From: Larkinella sp965227735
GTDB lineage: Bacteria > Bacteroidota > Bacteroidia > Cytophagales > Spirosomataceae
Assembly: GCF_965227735.1 (NCBI RefSeq)
Contig: NZ_OZ245776.1
Coordinates: 1,364,001 to 1,428,000 of the forward strand
Reading direction: 5' to 3'
Length of the DNA: 64,000 nucleotides
Below are positions 23,457 to 33,000 of this stretch, in pieces. Position 1 is the stretch's first letter, and each line of letters starts with the position of its first letter. The notes beneath the pieces are model-generated. The model ran no database searches. It worked only from the letters and a program-made list of their open reading frames with translations, and had not been told where the DNA came from. Made by a program: the position numbers and the translations under genes.

Positions 23457-26348
23457 ATGAACTATAAAGACTATTTACCAAAACCGCTTTCCATCCTGCT
23501 GAATACCGGGTTGCTGATCGGACTGGTTTCGTTTACGATACAAGACAACCCCAACGATCAAAAACCGGATGAGAGCCGGTTTACGCCCGTCGTCATTGCC
23601 GAGAATTTAGACGAACCGATGGTGTTTGAAGTCCTGAAAGATGGCACGGCCTTCATCATCGAACGCAAAGGCGCTTTCAAAAAATACGACCCGGCGACCA
23701 AAACCGTCAACCTGATTGCGACCATTCCTGTCAACACCAAATACACCAGTGCTGAAGGCGTCTCACGCGAAGCCGAAGAAGGGCTGATGGGTCTGTCGCT
23801 CGACCCCAATTTTGATAAAACCCACTGGGTGTATCTGTATTATGCCCATCCAACCGAAAAGAAGCACATTCTGACGCGCTGGAATCTAGTCGATGACAAA
23901 CTGAGTTCCGAGAAAGTGATGCTGGAAGTGACGACCCAGCGCGAAGTATGCTGCCATACCGGTGGTGGCATGACCTGGGACAAAGCCGGGAATCTCTACC
24001 TGACCGTCGGCAACAACACCGGCAACCAGCAGGCGGCCCAAACCGACGAGCGACCGGGTCGCGCCAGTTGGGATGACCAGGGACACGCCGGTAACACCAA
24101 CGATTTACGCGGTAAAATTCTGCGAATTCACCCCGAAGCCGACGGTTCTTACACCATTCCGGAAGGCAATCTGTACCCGAAAGGAACCGACCCGTCGGAC
24201 CGCGCCAAAACCCGTCCCGAAATCTATTCGATGGGCCACCGGAACCCCTGGCGGATTTCTATTGACAGCAAAACCGGCTTTCTCTACTGGGGCGAAGTCG
24301 GCCCCGATGCGGGTGAAGACACCGAAATTGGCCCGCGCGGGTACGATGAACTGAACCAGGGCCGCAAACCAGGCAACTTCGGCTGGCCGTGGTTTGTCGG
24401 CAACGATCAGGCGTTCCCGGTTTTCGATTATGCAACGAATAAACCGCTGGACAAAAAAGACCCCAAAAAGCTCATTAACAATTCGCCCAATAACACGGGA
24501 TTAACGGAACTACCGCCCGTAGCGCCTTCTTTTATCTACTATCCATACGGTATTTCGGAGAAGTTTCCGCTGGTCGGCAGCGGTTCGCGCAGTGCGACGG
24601 GTGGGCCAATTTACCACCGCTCTGATTTCAAAGATCCCAAGCGTCCGTGGCCAGCCTATTATGAAGGCAAATGGATTGCGACCGACTTCTCGCGGGGCTG
24701 GATTATGGCCATCACGATGGACGAAAACGGCGACTATAAATCCATGGAACGGGTGCTGCCCAACTACCGCCCGGTTGAACCGATCGACATGAAATTTGGG
24801 CCGGATGGGGATTTGTATACGCTGGAATATGGCAGCAACTGGTTCCGCAAAAGCGACAATTCGCGGCTGGTGCGGCTGGAATACAACGGCGGAAACCGCA
24901 AACCGCTCGTTCAGGCAACCGCCAGCAAAAAAGGTGGTACGGTTCCTTTTCAGATCACCTTATCGTCGGAAGGCAGCAGAGACTTCGACGGCGACGCGCT
25001 GAAATACCAGTGGAAAGTGGCTTCGGCCGGTGGGGCCGCCCGGGTGTTTACAACCGCCAACCCGACCGTATCCTTTGATAAACCGGGCGTTTATACCGCC
25101 ACCCTGACGGTGAGCGATCCGAAAGGCGCCAGCAACAGCCAGTCGGTCAAAGTCATTGCGGGCAACGAACCGCCCGTTGTGGCCGTGAATTTAACCGGCA
25201 ATAAGTCCTTTTTCTTTCCGGATAAACCGATTCAGTACGCGGTTCAGGTAAGCGATAAAGAAGATGGTAAACTGGCCGGGTCGAACGCAACATCGGGGCA
25301 AATCAGCCCGTCGCGGGTCGCCATCAGCATCGATTACACATCCGAAGGATTCGATTACGCCGAAGTGATTCAGAGTCAGCGCAGTGTTGATGCCTCGACG
25401 CAATTCGCCGTGGCCCAGACCCTGATTGGCCAGAGCGATTGTAAAGTCTGTCACCAGGTTGCTACTAAATCCGTTGGTCCTTCTTTCCATGACATTGCCA
25501 ACCGTTACAAAGGCAAGTCCGAAGCGTCGGGTCAACTGGTTAAAAAAATCATCAACGGTGGTGGCGGTGTCTGGGGCGAAGTGGTGATGCCCGCTCACCC
25601 GGCGATGTCGGCGGGCGATGCCGCTGCAATTGTCAAATACATCCTGAACAGCACCGAAAAAACCTTGAGCACCTTGCCGACGCAGGGCAGTTATGCGCTC
25701 AAGATTCCGGAAGGCGACAATGGAAAAGGGACGGTTCTGGTGCGGGCGGCTTATACCGACCGGCCGGTCAAAACCATTCCTTCACAGACCTCGGAAAGTC
25801 AGCTAATTCTGCGCAACCCGGAAGTCAGCCCGGCCGATGCCGAAGTGACCAAAGGGGTCGACATCAAAGCCCGGGGCATGGGGGCCGGGGTGAGTTTGGT
25901 GGCTTTTTCAAAGGGGTATATCGGGTATAAGAAACTGGACCTAACCGACATCAAACAACTGGAACTCATTGCGTCGGCTCAGAAACGCGATGGCAGTGTC
26001 GGCGGAACGATTGAAATCCGGCTGGACACTCCAACGGGTGATCTGATTGGCCAAACCGTCGTGGAGGTGGCGCAACCGAGAGCACCGGGGGCCGCACCCA
26101 CGGCGACGGCCATTCAAACCGCCGGTGGCAATGCGCCCACCGCCGGAACGGGTGCTGCGACTCCGCCAAAATCGACCACAGCGGCTGCTCCTTCTTACAC
26201 GCCCCGTGGCCCGGTTCCCCTGAAAGTTGCGTTGAAAGAAACCAACGGCGTCCATGATGTCTATCTGGTGTTCAAAAACGACCAGGCTAAAGCCATTGAA
26301 CCGCTTCTTTCTCTGGTTAGTATCAAGTTCAGCCCGGTAGAACAATAG
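23457..26348 (+). CDS. PQQ-dependent sugar dehydrogenase-like protein fused to PKD, cytochrome c and carbohydrate-binding domains
   Basis: A 963-residue exported protein. The order is signal/anchor (about 12-28), six-bladed glucose/sorbosone dehydrogenase propeller (about 35-480, with CCHTGGGMTWD and MGHRNPWRIS), PKD domain (about 485-570), a second Ig-like region (to about 650), a mono-haem cytochrome c with CKVCH (about 660-663) and a distal Met-containing segment VMPAHPAMSAGD, then a CBM6-like jelly-roll (about 770-963) interrupted by a low-complexity Thr/Ala/Pro insert. The propeller would oxidise a sugar and pass electrons to the fused haem. The quinone cofactor and substrate are inferred from family only. 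Confidence 0.88.
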   Translation: MNYKDYLPKPLSILLNTGLLIGLVSFTIQDNPNDQKPDESRFTPVVIAENLDEPMVFEVLKDGTAFIIERKGAFKKYDPATKTVNLIATIPVNTKYTSAEGVSREAEEGLMGLSLDPNFDKTHWVYLYYAHPTEKKHILTRWNLVDDKLSSEKVMLEVTTQREVCCHTGGGMTWDKAGNLYLTVGNNTGNQQAAQTDERPGRASWDDQGHAGNTNDLRGKILRIHPEADGSYTIPEGNLYPKGTDPSDRAKTRPEIYSMGHRNPWRISIDSKTGFLYWGEVGPDAGEDTEIGPRGYDELNQGRKPGNFGWPWFVGNDQAFPVFDYATNKPLDKKDPKKLINNSPNNTGLTELPPVAPSFIYYPYGISEKFPLVGSGSRSATGGPIYHRSDFKDPKRPWPAYYEGKWIATDFSRGWIMAITMDENGDYKSMERVLPNYRPVEPIDMKFGPDGDLYTLEYGSNWFRKSDNSRLVRLEYNGGNRKPLVQATASKKGGTVPFQITLSSEGSRDFDGDALKYQWKVASAGGAARVFTTANPTVSFDKPGVYTATLTVSDPKGASNSQSVKVIAGNEPPVVAVNLTGNKSFFFPDKPIQYAVQVSDKEDGKLAGSNATSGQISPSRVAISIDYTSEGFDYAEVIQSQRSVDASTQFAVAQTLIGQSDCKVCHQVATKSVGPSFHDIANRYKGKSEASGQLVKKIINGGGGVWGEVVMPAHPAMSAGDAAAIVKYILNSTEKTLSTLPTQGSYALKIPEGDNGKGTVLVRAAYTDRPVKTIPSQTSESQLILRNPEVSPADAEVTKGVDIKARGMGAGVSLVAFSKGYIGYKKLDLTDIKQLELIASAQKRDGSVGGTIEIRLDTPTGDLIGQTVVEVAQPRAPGAAPTATAIQTAGGNAPTAGTGAATPPKSTTAAAPSYTPRGPVPLKVALKETNGVHDVYLVFKNDQAKAIEPLLSLVSIKFSPVEQ

Positions 26349-26362
26349 GCAGATTTTTGTTC

Positions 26363-26413
26363 AAATGAAGCGAGCCCGAGCCGAGAAAACCTCCGTTCGG
26401 GCTCGCTTCATTT
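26363..26413. terminator. 17-bp bidirectional terminator
   Basis: AAATGAAGCGAGCCCGA (26363-26379) pairs perfectly with TCGGGCTCGCTTCATTT (26397-26413). It lies between the convergent dehydrogenase-like and Nudix genes and has A- and T-runs suited to both directions. Confidence 0.85.
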
Positions 26414-26419
26414 TGACCT

Positions 26420-27184
26420 TTAGCTAAAAGCGAGATTGCCTTCCTGCAACGCTTTTTCGTATTTTTCTTTGTTAAACCGGAACAGGTACGGCGACTTGAA
26501 AGCCCCGCCTTTCCGTTGTTCTTCCAACCGTTCGATGATGCCCAATGCCCGCATTTTCTTGGAAAAATTGCGGGGATCCAGCGGTCGATTCAGGATGGTT
26601 TCGTAGAGCCGCTGGAGTTCGGGCATCGTAAACTTTTCGGGTAGCAGATTATACCCGACCGGCTGCCAGCTCAGTTGAACGCGTAACGTCCTGAGGGCCA
26701 CGGTAACAATATGATTGTGATCGAAAAGTAAGGAAGGTAGTTTTTCGACATCCCACCACCGGCATTCGTCCGTCAGAAAATCAGCGGTGGGAGTTACTTT
26801 CGAAAAATCGACCAGGGCAAAATAACCAATCGAAACCGTGCGGTCGGGCCATTGTCTGGACGAGATATCCGGCCAGCTCAGTTTCTGGCTGATTTCCTGC
26901 CGGTTATACCGCACGTCTTCGCCAAAGGTGTGAAATTGCTGCAGAAAAAGCTCCTTGATCCCGGTGCGTTCTTCCAGAATGCGTTGAGCCGCCACATCGA
27001 CCGATTCGTTCTTGTAGATAAAACCGCCCGGCAATCCCCACTCCTCGGTTTGCTTCCATCGTAATAACAACACTTTCAACTGGTTATCATAAAATCCAAA
27101 AATCACGCAGTCGATTGAAAGGCCCAACACACACCGTAGGTCGACCTCTTTGAAATACTCCTCCAGTTGTTTTTTGTAATTCAT
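26420..27184 (-). CDS. Nudix-type transcriptional regulator (NrtR/AraR-like)
   Basis: A 254-residue protein: an N-terminal Nudix domain (about 18-150) followed by a winged-helix domain (about 160-240, with RNFSKKMRALGIIERL). The Nudix box at residues 53-75 keeps the glycines and the final Glu pair but has RILEE instead of REUxEE, so hydrolase activity is doubtful. In Bacteroidota such proteins (e.g. AraR of Bacteroides) sense sugars or nucleotides and repress nearby genes. It is divergent from the CBM48-esterase gene, which is the natural first target candidate. Confidence 0.85.
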   Translation of the reverse strand: MNYKKQLEEYFKEVDLRCVLGLSIDCVIFGFYDNQLKVLLLRWKQTEEWGLPGGFIYKNESVDVAAQRILEERTGIKELFLQQFHTFGEDVRYNRQEISQKLSWPDISSRQWPDRTVSIGYFALVDFSKVTPTADFLTDECRWWDVEKLPSLLFDHNHIVTVALRTLRVQLSWQPVGYNLLPEKFTMPELQRLYETILNRPLDPRNFSKKMRALGIIERLEEQRKGGAFKSPYLFRFNKEKYEKALQEGNLAFS

Positions 27185-27238
27185 AGAGAAAAAATAAAAA
27201 ATAAGCTTTATCTATTCCTTACATATTCACTATTTATT

Positions 27239-27280
27239 TTTACACCCTGTCAGCAGTCGTAGACCCTGACAGGGTGTAAA
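27239..27280. repeat. 15-bp inverted repeat just before the esterase start
   Basis: Arms 27239-27253 (TTTACACCCTGTCAG) and 27266-27280 pair perfectly across 12 nt, ending 7 nt before the esterase ATG. It could be an operator, an mRNA leader hairpin that masks the start, or a remnant of a repeat element. Confidence 0.7.
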
Positions 27281-27287
27281 CCTACCC

Positions 27288-28478
27288 ATGATGAAATCAC
27301 TACCGCTCCACTTGTTTCTGGGCTTTTTGTTTTTGACCCGGTTTCCATCCGCTCAGGCGCAGCAAGCGCACGTTAATTTAGACTGGAATCCGCATAAAAA
27401 CACCCAAAATCTGAATCCCTTTGGTGCTAACGTCATCTCACCGGAGGTTAGCGACGACCGCATGGTAACGTTTCGACTCAAAGCACCCCGCGCTCAGGAA
27501 GTGCAGTTAACCGGCGGCCCGATGCTGCTGGCACTCAAGGCCAGTAAACCGATTCCGTTTAAAAAGGACAATGATACGCTGTGGACGCTGACCGTCGGTC
27601 CGGTAAAACCGGATATTTACGTCTACAAATTTATTATCGACGGCGTAACGGTGGTCGATCCAAACAACACCCTCACCGGTTTTTCGGACCAGCCCGGCTA
27701 CAGCCAGTTGGTCGTTCACGGCGATGGCCCGGCGTATTACGATGCCCGCCAGGTACCCCACGGAACCATAAGCCGCCACACGTACCACTCGGATGTGCTC
27801 AAGGGCGAACGTGAATTGTACGTCTATACACCACCCGGTTATAACCCGAAGAAAAAATACCCGGTTTTATACCTGTTGGGCGGAAGCGGGGAACTGGCTT
27901 CGACCTGGTCGCTGGACGGGCGGGCCAACTTTATTGCCGACAACCTGATTGCCGAAGGCAAAGCCGTTCCGATGATTATTGTTATGCCGAACAACCAGGT
28001 GATTCACCGCAGTGACCCGAAACATACTGAATTGACGTTCAAGCTGTTTGAAGAGGAATTGCGGAAGCAGATTGTTCCGTTTGTCGATAAGAATTACCGT
28101 ACGCAAACTACCCCGAAAGGCCGGGCGTTGGCGGGTTTGTCGATGGGCGGACGACACACGCAACTGGTGGGTTTCAATTGCCTGGATTTGTTCAGTTCAT
28201 TCGGTTGCCTGAGTTCCGGGGATCTGAACACGGAGCAGGCCAGCGCATCCTTTCTGAATGATCCGGATATCAATAAGAAAGTAGATTATCTCCTCGTTGG
28301 ACAAGGAACCGGCGAAGTAGCCACGATTGGGCTACGGGCGGTTGCATTACATGAGGCTTTGCAAAAACACAATGTGAAGCACGATTATTACGTAGGGGGC
28401 GATGGTGCTCACGATTGGGCAACCTGGCGACATTTGCTCTATTACCGCTTGCTGCCGAATCTATGGCGAAAGAAATAG
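27288..28478 (+). CDS. Secreted CBM48-linked esterase (feruloyl/acetyl-esterase-like)
   Basis: A 396-residue exported protein: signal peptide (about 1-25), an N-terminal Ig-like domain of the CBM48/glycogen-branching type (about 55-145) and an esterase-D alpha/beta-hydrolase domain (about 160-390). The nucleophile serine is in GLSMGGRHT (about 286) and the catalytic histidine in GGDGAHDWATWRH near the end. This layout is common in xylan esterases (CE1-like). Its bond specificity cannot be told from sequence. It is divergent from the Nudix regulator. Confidence 0.85.
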   Translation: MMKSLPLHLFLGFLFLTRFPSAQAQQAHVNLDWNPHKNTQNLNPFGANVISPEVSDDRMVTFRLKAPRAQEVQLTGGPMLLALKASKPIPFKKDNDTLWTLTVGPVKPDIYVYKFIIDGVTVVDPNNTLTGFSDQPGYSQLVVHGDGPAYYDARQVPHGTISRHTYHSDVLKGERELYVYTPPGYNPKKKYPVLYLLGGSGELASTWSLDGRANFIADNLIAEGKAVPMIIVMPNNQVIHRSDPKHTELTFKLFEEELRKQIVPFVDKNYRTQTTPKGRALAGLSMGGRHTQLVGFNCLDLFSSFGCLSSGDLNTEQASASFLNDPDINKKVDYLLVGQGTGEVATIGLRAVALHEALQKHNVKHDYYVGGDGAHDWATWRHLLYYRLLPNLWRKK

Positions 28479-28505
28479 TCTAGTTTCCTCCTACCCTGCA
28501 GGCTA

Positions 28506-28925
28506 TCAACCCGGCCATGTTTTATTGGTACGGCCATCGATGGAGTGCTTACCGGGTCCTACAAAGTAGAGTGTAAAATAAACTAGAAAATAGAGCAACG
28601 GCATTTCTTTTTTCCCAAACGGATCGGCGCCGTGCGCAAAAAAAGTGACCACCAGCATGTTGATCATCAGGATGATGGCTGCTATCCGCGTTTGAAAGCC
28701 AAGAAGAATCAGGATAGAGCCAACAAATTCGGCCAGCATAGACAGGATCAGCGATGGCATACTACCGATGCCGATGGGGTCACCAAAGGTAAAATTACCG
28801 GCTAATACTTTTGTAAATTTAGGCCAGCCGTGTGTCAACATGAGGGCCGCTACGCCAATTCGCAGTATCAAGAGTGAAATATGCACCATGGATGGGCTAG
28901 CCTTTGTTCCTAACAGTGGTCTCAT
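28506..28925 (-). CDS. DoxX-family membrane protein
   Basis: A 139-residue protein with four predicted helices and the DoxX pattern: RIGVAALMLTHGWPKF, then MLAEFVGSILILLGFQTR, and HGADPFGKKEMPLLYF. DoxX proteins are small inner-membrane proteins linked to quinone or thiol redox processes in some bacteria; the function here is unknown. The gene is convergent with the esterase and monocistronic. Confidence 0.88.
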   Translation of the reverse strand: MRPLLGTKASPSMVHISLLILRIGVAALMLTHGWPKFTKVLAGNFTFGDPIGIGSMPSLILSMLAEFVGSILILLGFQTRIAAIILMINMLVVTFFAHGADPFGKKEMPLLYFLVYFTLYFVGPGKHSIDGRTNKTWPG

Positions 28926-29268
28926 AGCAGATTGTCCGGTTACTTACCTAAACGGTCTTTCGCGGGTGTCTGTTTAGTTTTTATTCGCAAAAATCCGTTT
29001 CTCCCGAATCCAGAAGCCTATCCCATTTGGTTAGGTTTCCTGTTTAAATCTTCTTTTTCTGAAAGTTATCAACAAATTCTCTATTCGCAAATTAGTCTCT
29101 GAATCAAGACTTTATATACGATCCAGCACATCGTAAATTTTCACACGTACCAACAACTCGTGTTTATATTAACGCCAATTAGTCACTTTTGTATCTCAAA
29201 AATTACACTATATCATCTGGCATGTTATTGGCATATTGCATATATTAAAAACAAAAAAAACAGGCCTT
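28926..29268. other. 343-nt divergent intergenic region, AT-rich
   Basis: Separates the DoxX gene (leftward) from the LuxR-type regulator (rightward) and marks the left edge of the AT-rich island. I see no gene. CACTTTTG near 29185 resembles a Bacteroidota -7 element only loosely. Confidence 0.35.
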
Positions 29269-29892
29269 ATGAATACAATAATTGGTATACCATCTAATCA
29301 CTTTATAGCCTCTTACATGACCGAAATTGCCAGATCGGTATGTTTAAGTATAAAAATTATTTTTGACATTCAACAAGTTGAAAGGACCATAAAACAGCAG
29401 CCTGTTGATTGGATTTTATTTGATATTTACGAAAAATCGACAGTTTATTTTGATGTTTTGCAAGAATTACGATTGCGGAACCAACGTTTCCAATTAGCAA
29501 TATTGGTAGACAATAGCGTTAATTATACAAAAATTATCGATTATCATATTCAGCATTTAAAACCCGATTTGGTGTGCGGTTTTCATGAATTACCACAATG
29601 TTTAAGATTAATTTCTCTGGGACAGCGTTTTTTGCCCTCATTGCCCCCAATATCGAGAACGCATGTTATACAAGGATGGAATGAATTGACAGGGCGTGAA
29701 AAGGAAATAATATGGGAATTAGCGGAAGGAAAATCTGCAGCAGAAATAGCCGGCCTACTATACATTAGCCCCAAAACAGTCGAAAACCATAAGGCAAATA
29801 TTTCTTCGAAGCTAAATGTAAATGGAGGACCAGGTTCTTTATTAAGATTCATATTTAAAAATAAAGTAGACATTTTATCAACTAAATATTAA
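29269..29892 (+). CDS. LuxR-type regulator with degenerate receiver-like domain
   Basis: A 207-residue protein from ATG 29269 (in-frame upstream codons to 29236 would add 11 residues). The N-terminal half resembles a response-regulator receiver (VDWILFDIYEKSTVYFDVLQ, with an acidic residue in the acceptor region), but the D-D pocket at the first strand is absent. The C-terminal LuxR HTH is complete: LTGREKEIIWELAEGKSAAE, then YISPKTVENHKAN. The DNA is AT-rich. It lies 119 nt ahead of the giant lectin-PA14 gene on the same strand and may control it. Confidence 0.85.
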   Translation: MNTIIGIPSNHFIASYMTEIARSVCLSIKIIFDIQQVERTIKQQPVDWILFDIYEKSTVYFDVLQELRLRNQRFQLAILVDNSVNYTKIIDYHIQHLKPDLVCGFHELPQCLRLISLGQRFLPSLPPISRTHVIQGWNELTGREKEIIWELAEGKSAAEIAGLLYISPKTVENHKANISSKLNVNGGPGSLLRFIFKNKVDILSTKY

Positions 29893-30011
29893 TTACGGAA
29901 ACAAAAATAGGTAACATACCCTAAAAATAAACACAATATCACTCATGTAAGCAAGGAAAGACTTAGTGAATTTTACAAAAACACTATCGTAAAGTTCACA
30001 TCCTTGCTATC

Positions 30012-33000
30012 ATGAAAAAAAGAATCTACCTTGCAGGAAGGAATCATACCTTCATAAACTTAATAGCATTATTGGCGCTATTAAGTTTACCATCTTTTCG
30101 ATTTAGTAACATAAATAGGGAAGGAAAAAGAACGTCTATTTTGCTGAAGAATATGGATAACCCCGCGACATTCGCACTTGAAAAGAGCCGAAACCCGGGA
30201 AGCGGTAAATCCAGAAGACCGATTCTTCCTCCTTCCTATCCATCCCCCAATCGAAAATCAGCCTCCCTGGGTAGTGATCCGATTCGTTTTGTTTTTTACA
30301 CCAATAAAAAGCAGGTCGGCCTTGGTGAAGAAGTGGAATTAACGATAACGGCTCATTACATGGCCATCCATCCCGGTTTATTAGCGACCTTTCCCGGCTC
30401 AAATGCGTTCAGTCTCAAAGTGATCGTCCCGGACGGTTTCGTTCAAACAGGTGGTGACTACATCGACCTCATCGGTACAGAGCTTTCAACCCACCGGAAA
30501 ACGGTTACTTATTCTCTCAAGGGTAAGTTTGTTTCAATTTCCAGCAATCCCACCTTCCGCTTGTTGCGAAGCCACAAGGATGCCGGTGCTGACAGCAAGT
30601 TTGTAGAAAAAGGCAAATTTCAGATTCATTGTCAAAACTCCGCCGAAAGTCTGGCCAATGCTGGTTCTTTGAAAGGATCACGAATTGCCGCGGAATCAGC
30701 TTCACTTACCGGCTGTTACGTTATTCGCTCCAAAAAAACCGGTCAGTTGCTCCAATCTCTAGCTGGTGATGTGGTCGAACAACGAGCCGCCAACAACCAG
30801 ACGAACCAGATCTGGAAAGCCGAATCTGTAGGAACCAATCAATACCGCTTCACCACGCAGGATGGCTCCGGCAAAAGCATGCAGGTTAATACGGCCAGCA
30901 ATGGCGAATTAATCCGAATTGGAACCTACACCGGATCCGATTTACAGAAATGGACAATCCAAAGCGACAACAACGGTAGTTATCGAATCAACACCTCCAA
31001 TGGAATTACCTGGGATATGCGAAGTTACGGTGTTGAGCCACAACTTCAATTGTGGGGTAACCTCACTGAAGGTTTTGCCGACCAGCGTTTGTTTACATTC
31101 GAGTCCACCGGTTGTCCTACTACTCCGGCAACCGGTTCCTGCACCACCTTGCGCAGTGCCGACTCTCCTGCCAACCTGACTGGCGGTTTGGCGTATAAGT
31201 ATTATCAAAGCATCGCCAACAACGACTGGTGTTCGGCCACCGGACTCAGCGGTCAGGCTGTCGTTAGTTCCGGCTCGGTCGGCACCATTAGCCTCACGCC
31301 CCGCCAGCGCGAGGACCATTTTGGCTTCGAGTTTGCCGGATACATTCAAGTCCCGGCTGATGGACAATATACCTTCTTCATCACCAGTGATGATGATTCC
31401 CAACTCTTGATTGGGGGCCAGTTGATTGCTGCCGACCGGGGTTGCCACGGCATCAACTCGACAGGCCAGGAACCCAGTGGCAGCATTTGCCTACGGGCTG
31501 GTTATCACCCCATCCAGATTCTTTACAGCCAGGGAACCGAAGGCTGGGGATTGAAAACACTTTGGCAGGGTCCCACCTTTGCCAAGCAGGAAATCCCCGC
31601 CGGAGCCTTGTTTCGCAGTGGAAGTGCTACTGTCGCCTGTGACTTTGTCGTCAGTGCGACAGCGCCGACTACGGCTAATTGCAGTAGTGCCATAATTCTC
31701 AACGCCCCCTGCACAGGAGTTAATTGCGACGGGGTTAGTTATCAGTGGAGTACGGGACAAAATGGCCAATCGGTCAACATCACGGCCGCTGGCAATAATG
31801 GCACGACAACTTATGCAGTTACAGCCAGTAAAGCCGGATGCGATAATAAAATCGCTCAAACATCGGTCACCGTCAACGGGTGTGGATCATCACTTACGGG
31901 CTGTTACATTATTCGCTCCAAAAAAACCGGTCAGATGCTCCAATCTCTAGCTGGTGATGTGGTCGAACAACGAGCCGCCAACAACCAGACGAACCAGATC
32001 TGGAAAGCCGAATCTGTAGGAACCAATCAATACCGCTTCACCACGCAGGATGGCTCCGGCAAAAGCATGCAGGCCAATAGTGCCAGCCAGGGTGAATTAG
32101 TCCGAGTTGGAACCTACACCGGAACTGACTTGCAGAAATGGACAATCCAGAGCGACAACAACGGCAGTTATCGAATCAATACCTCCAATGGGCTTACCTG
32201 GGATATGCGAAATTATGGCGCAGAACCTCAGCTTCAATTGTGGGGAAATCTTGCCGAAGGTTTCGCCGACCAGCGTCTGTTTACATTCGAGTCTACCGGT
32301 TGTCCTACCACTCCTCCGCCAGCCGGTTCCTGCACCACCTTGCGAAATGCCGACTCTCCTGCCAACCTGACTGGCGGTTTGGCGTATAAGTATTACCAAA
32401 GCATCGCCAACAACGACTGGTGCTCAGCCACCGGACTCAGCGGTCAGGCTGTCGTTAGTTCCGGCTCGGTCGGCACCGTTAGCCTCACGCCCCGCCAGCG
32501 CGAAGACCATTTTGGCTTCGAGTTTGCCGGATACATTCAAGTCCCGGCTGATGGACAATATACCTTCTTCATCACCAGTGATGATGATTCCCAACTCTTG
32601 ATTGGGGGCCAGTTGATTGCTGCCGACCGGGGTTGCCACGGCATCAACTCGACAGGCCAGGAACCCAGTGGCAGCATTTGCCTACGGGCTGGTTATCACC
32701 CCATCCAGATTCTTTACAGCCAGGGAACCGAAGGCTGGGGATTGAAAACACTTTGGCAGGGTCCCACCTTTGCCAAGCAGGAAATCCCCGCCGGAGCCTT
32801 GCTTCGCAGTGGAAGTGCTACTGTCGCCTGTGACTTTGTCGTCAGTGCCACAGCGCCTGCTACGGCTAATTGCAGTAGTGCCATAATTCTCAATGCCCCC
32901 TGCACAGGAGTTAATTGCGACGGGGTTAGTTATCAGTGGAGTACGGGACAAAATGGCCAATCGGTCAACATCACGGCCGCTGGCAATAATGGCACGACAA

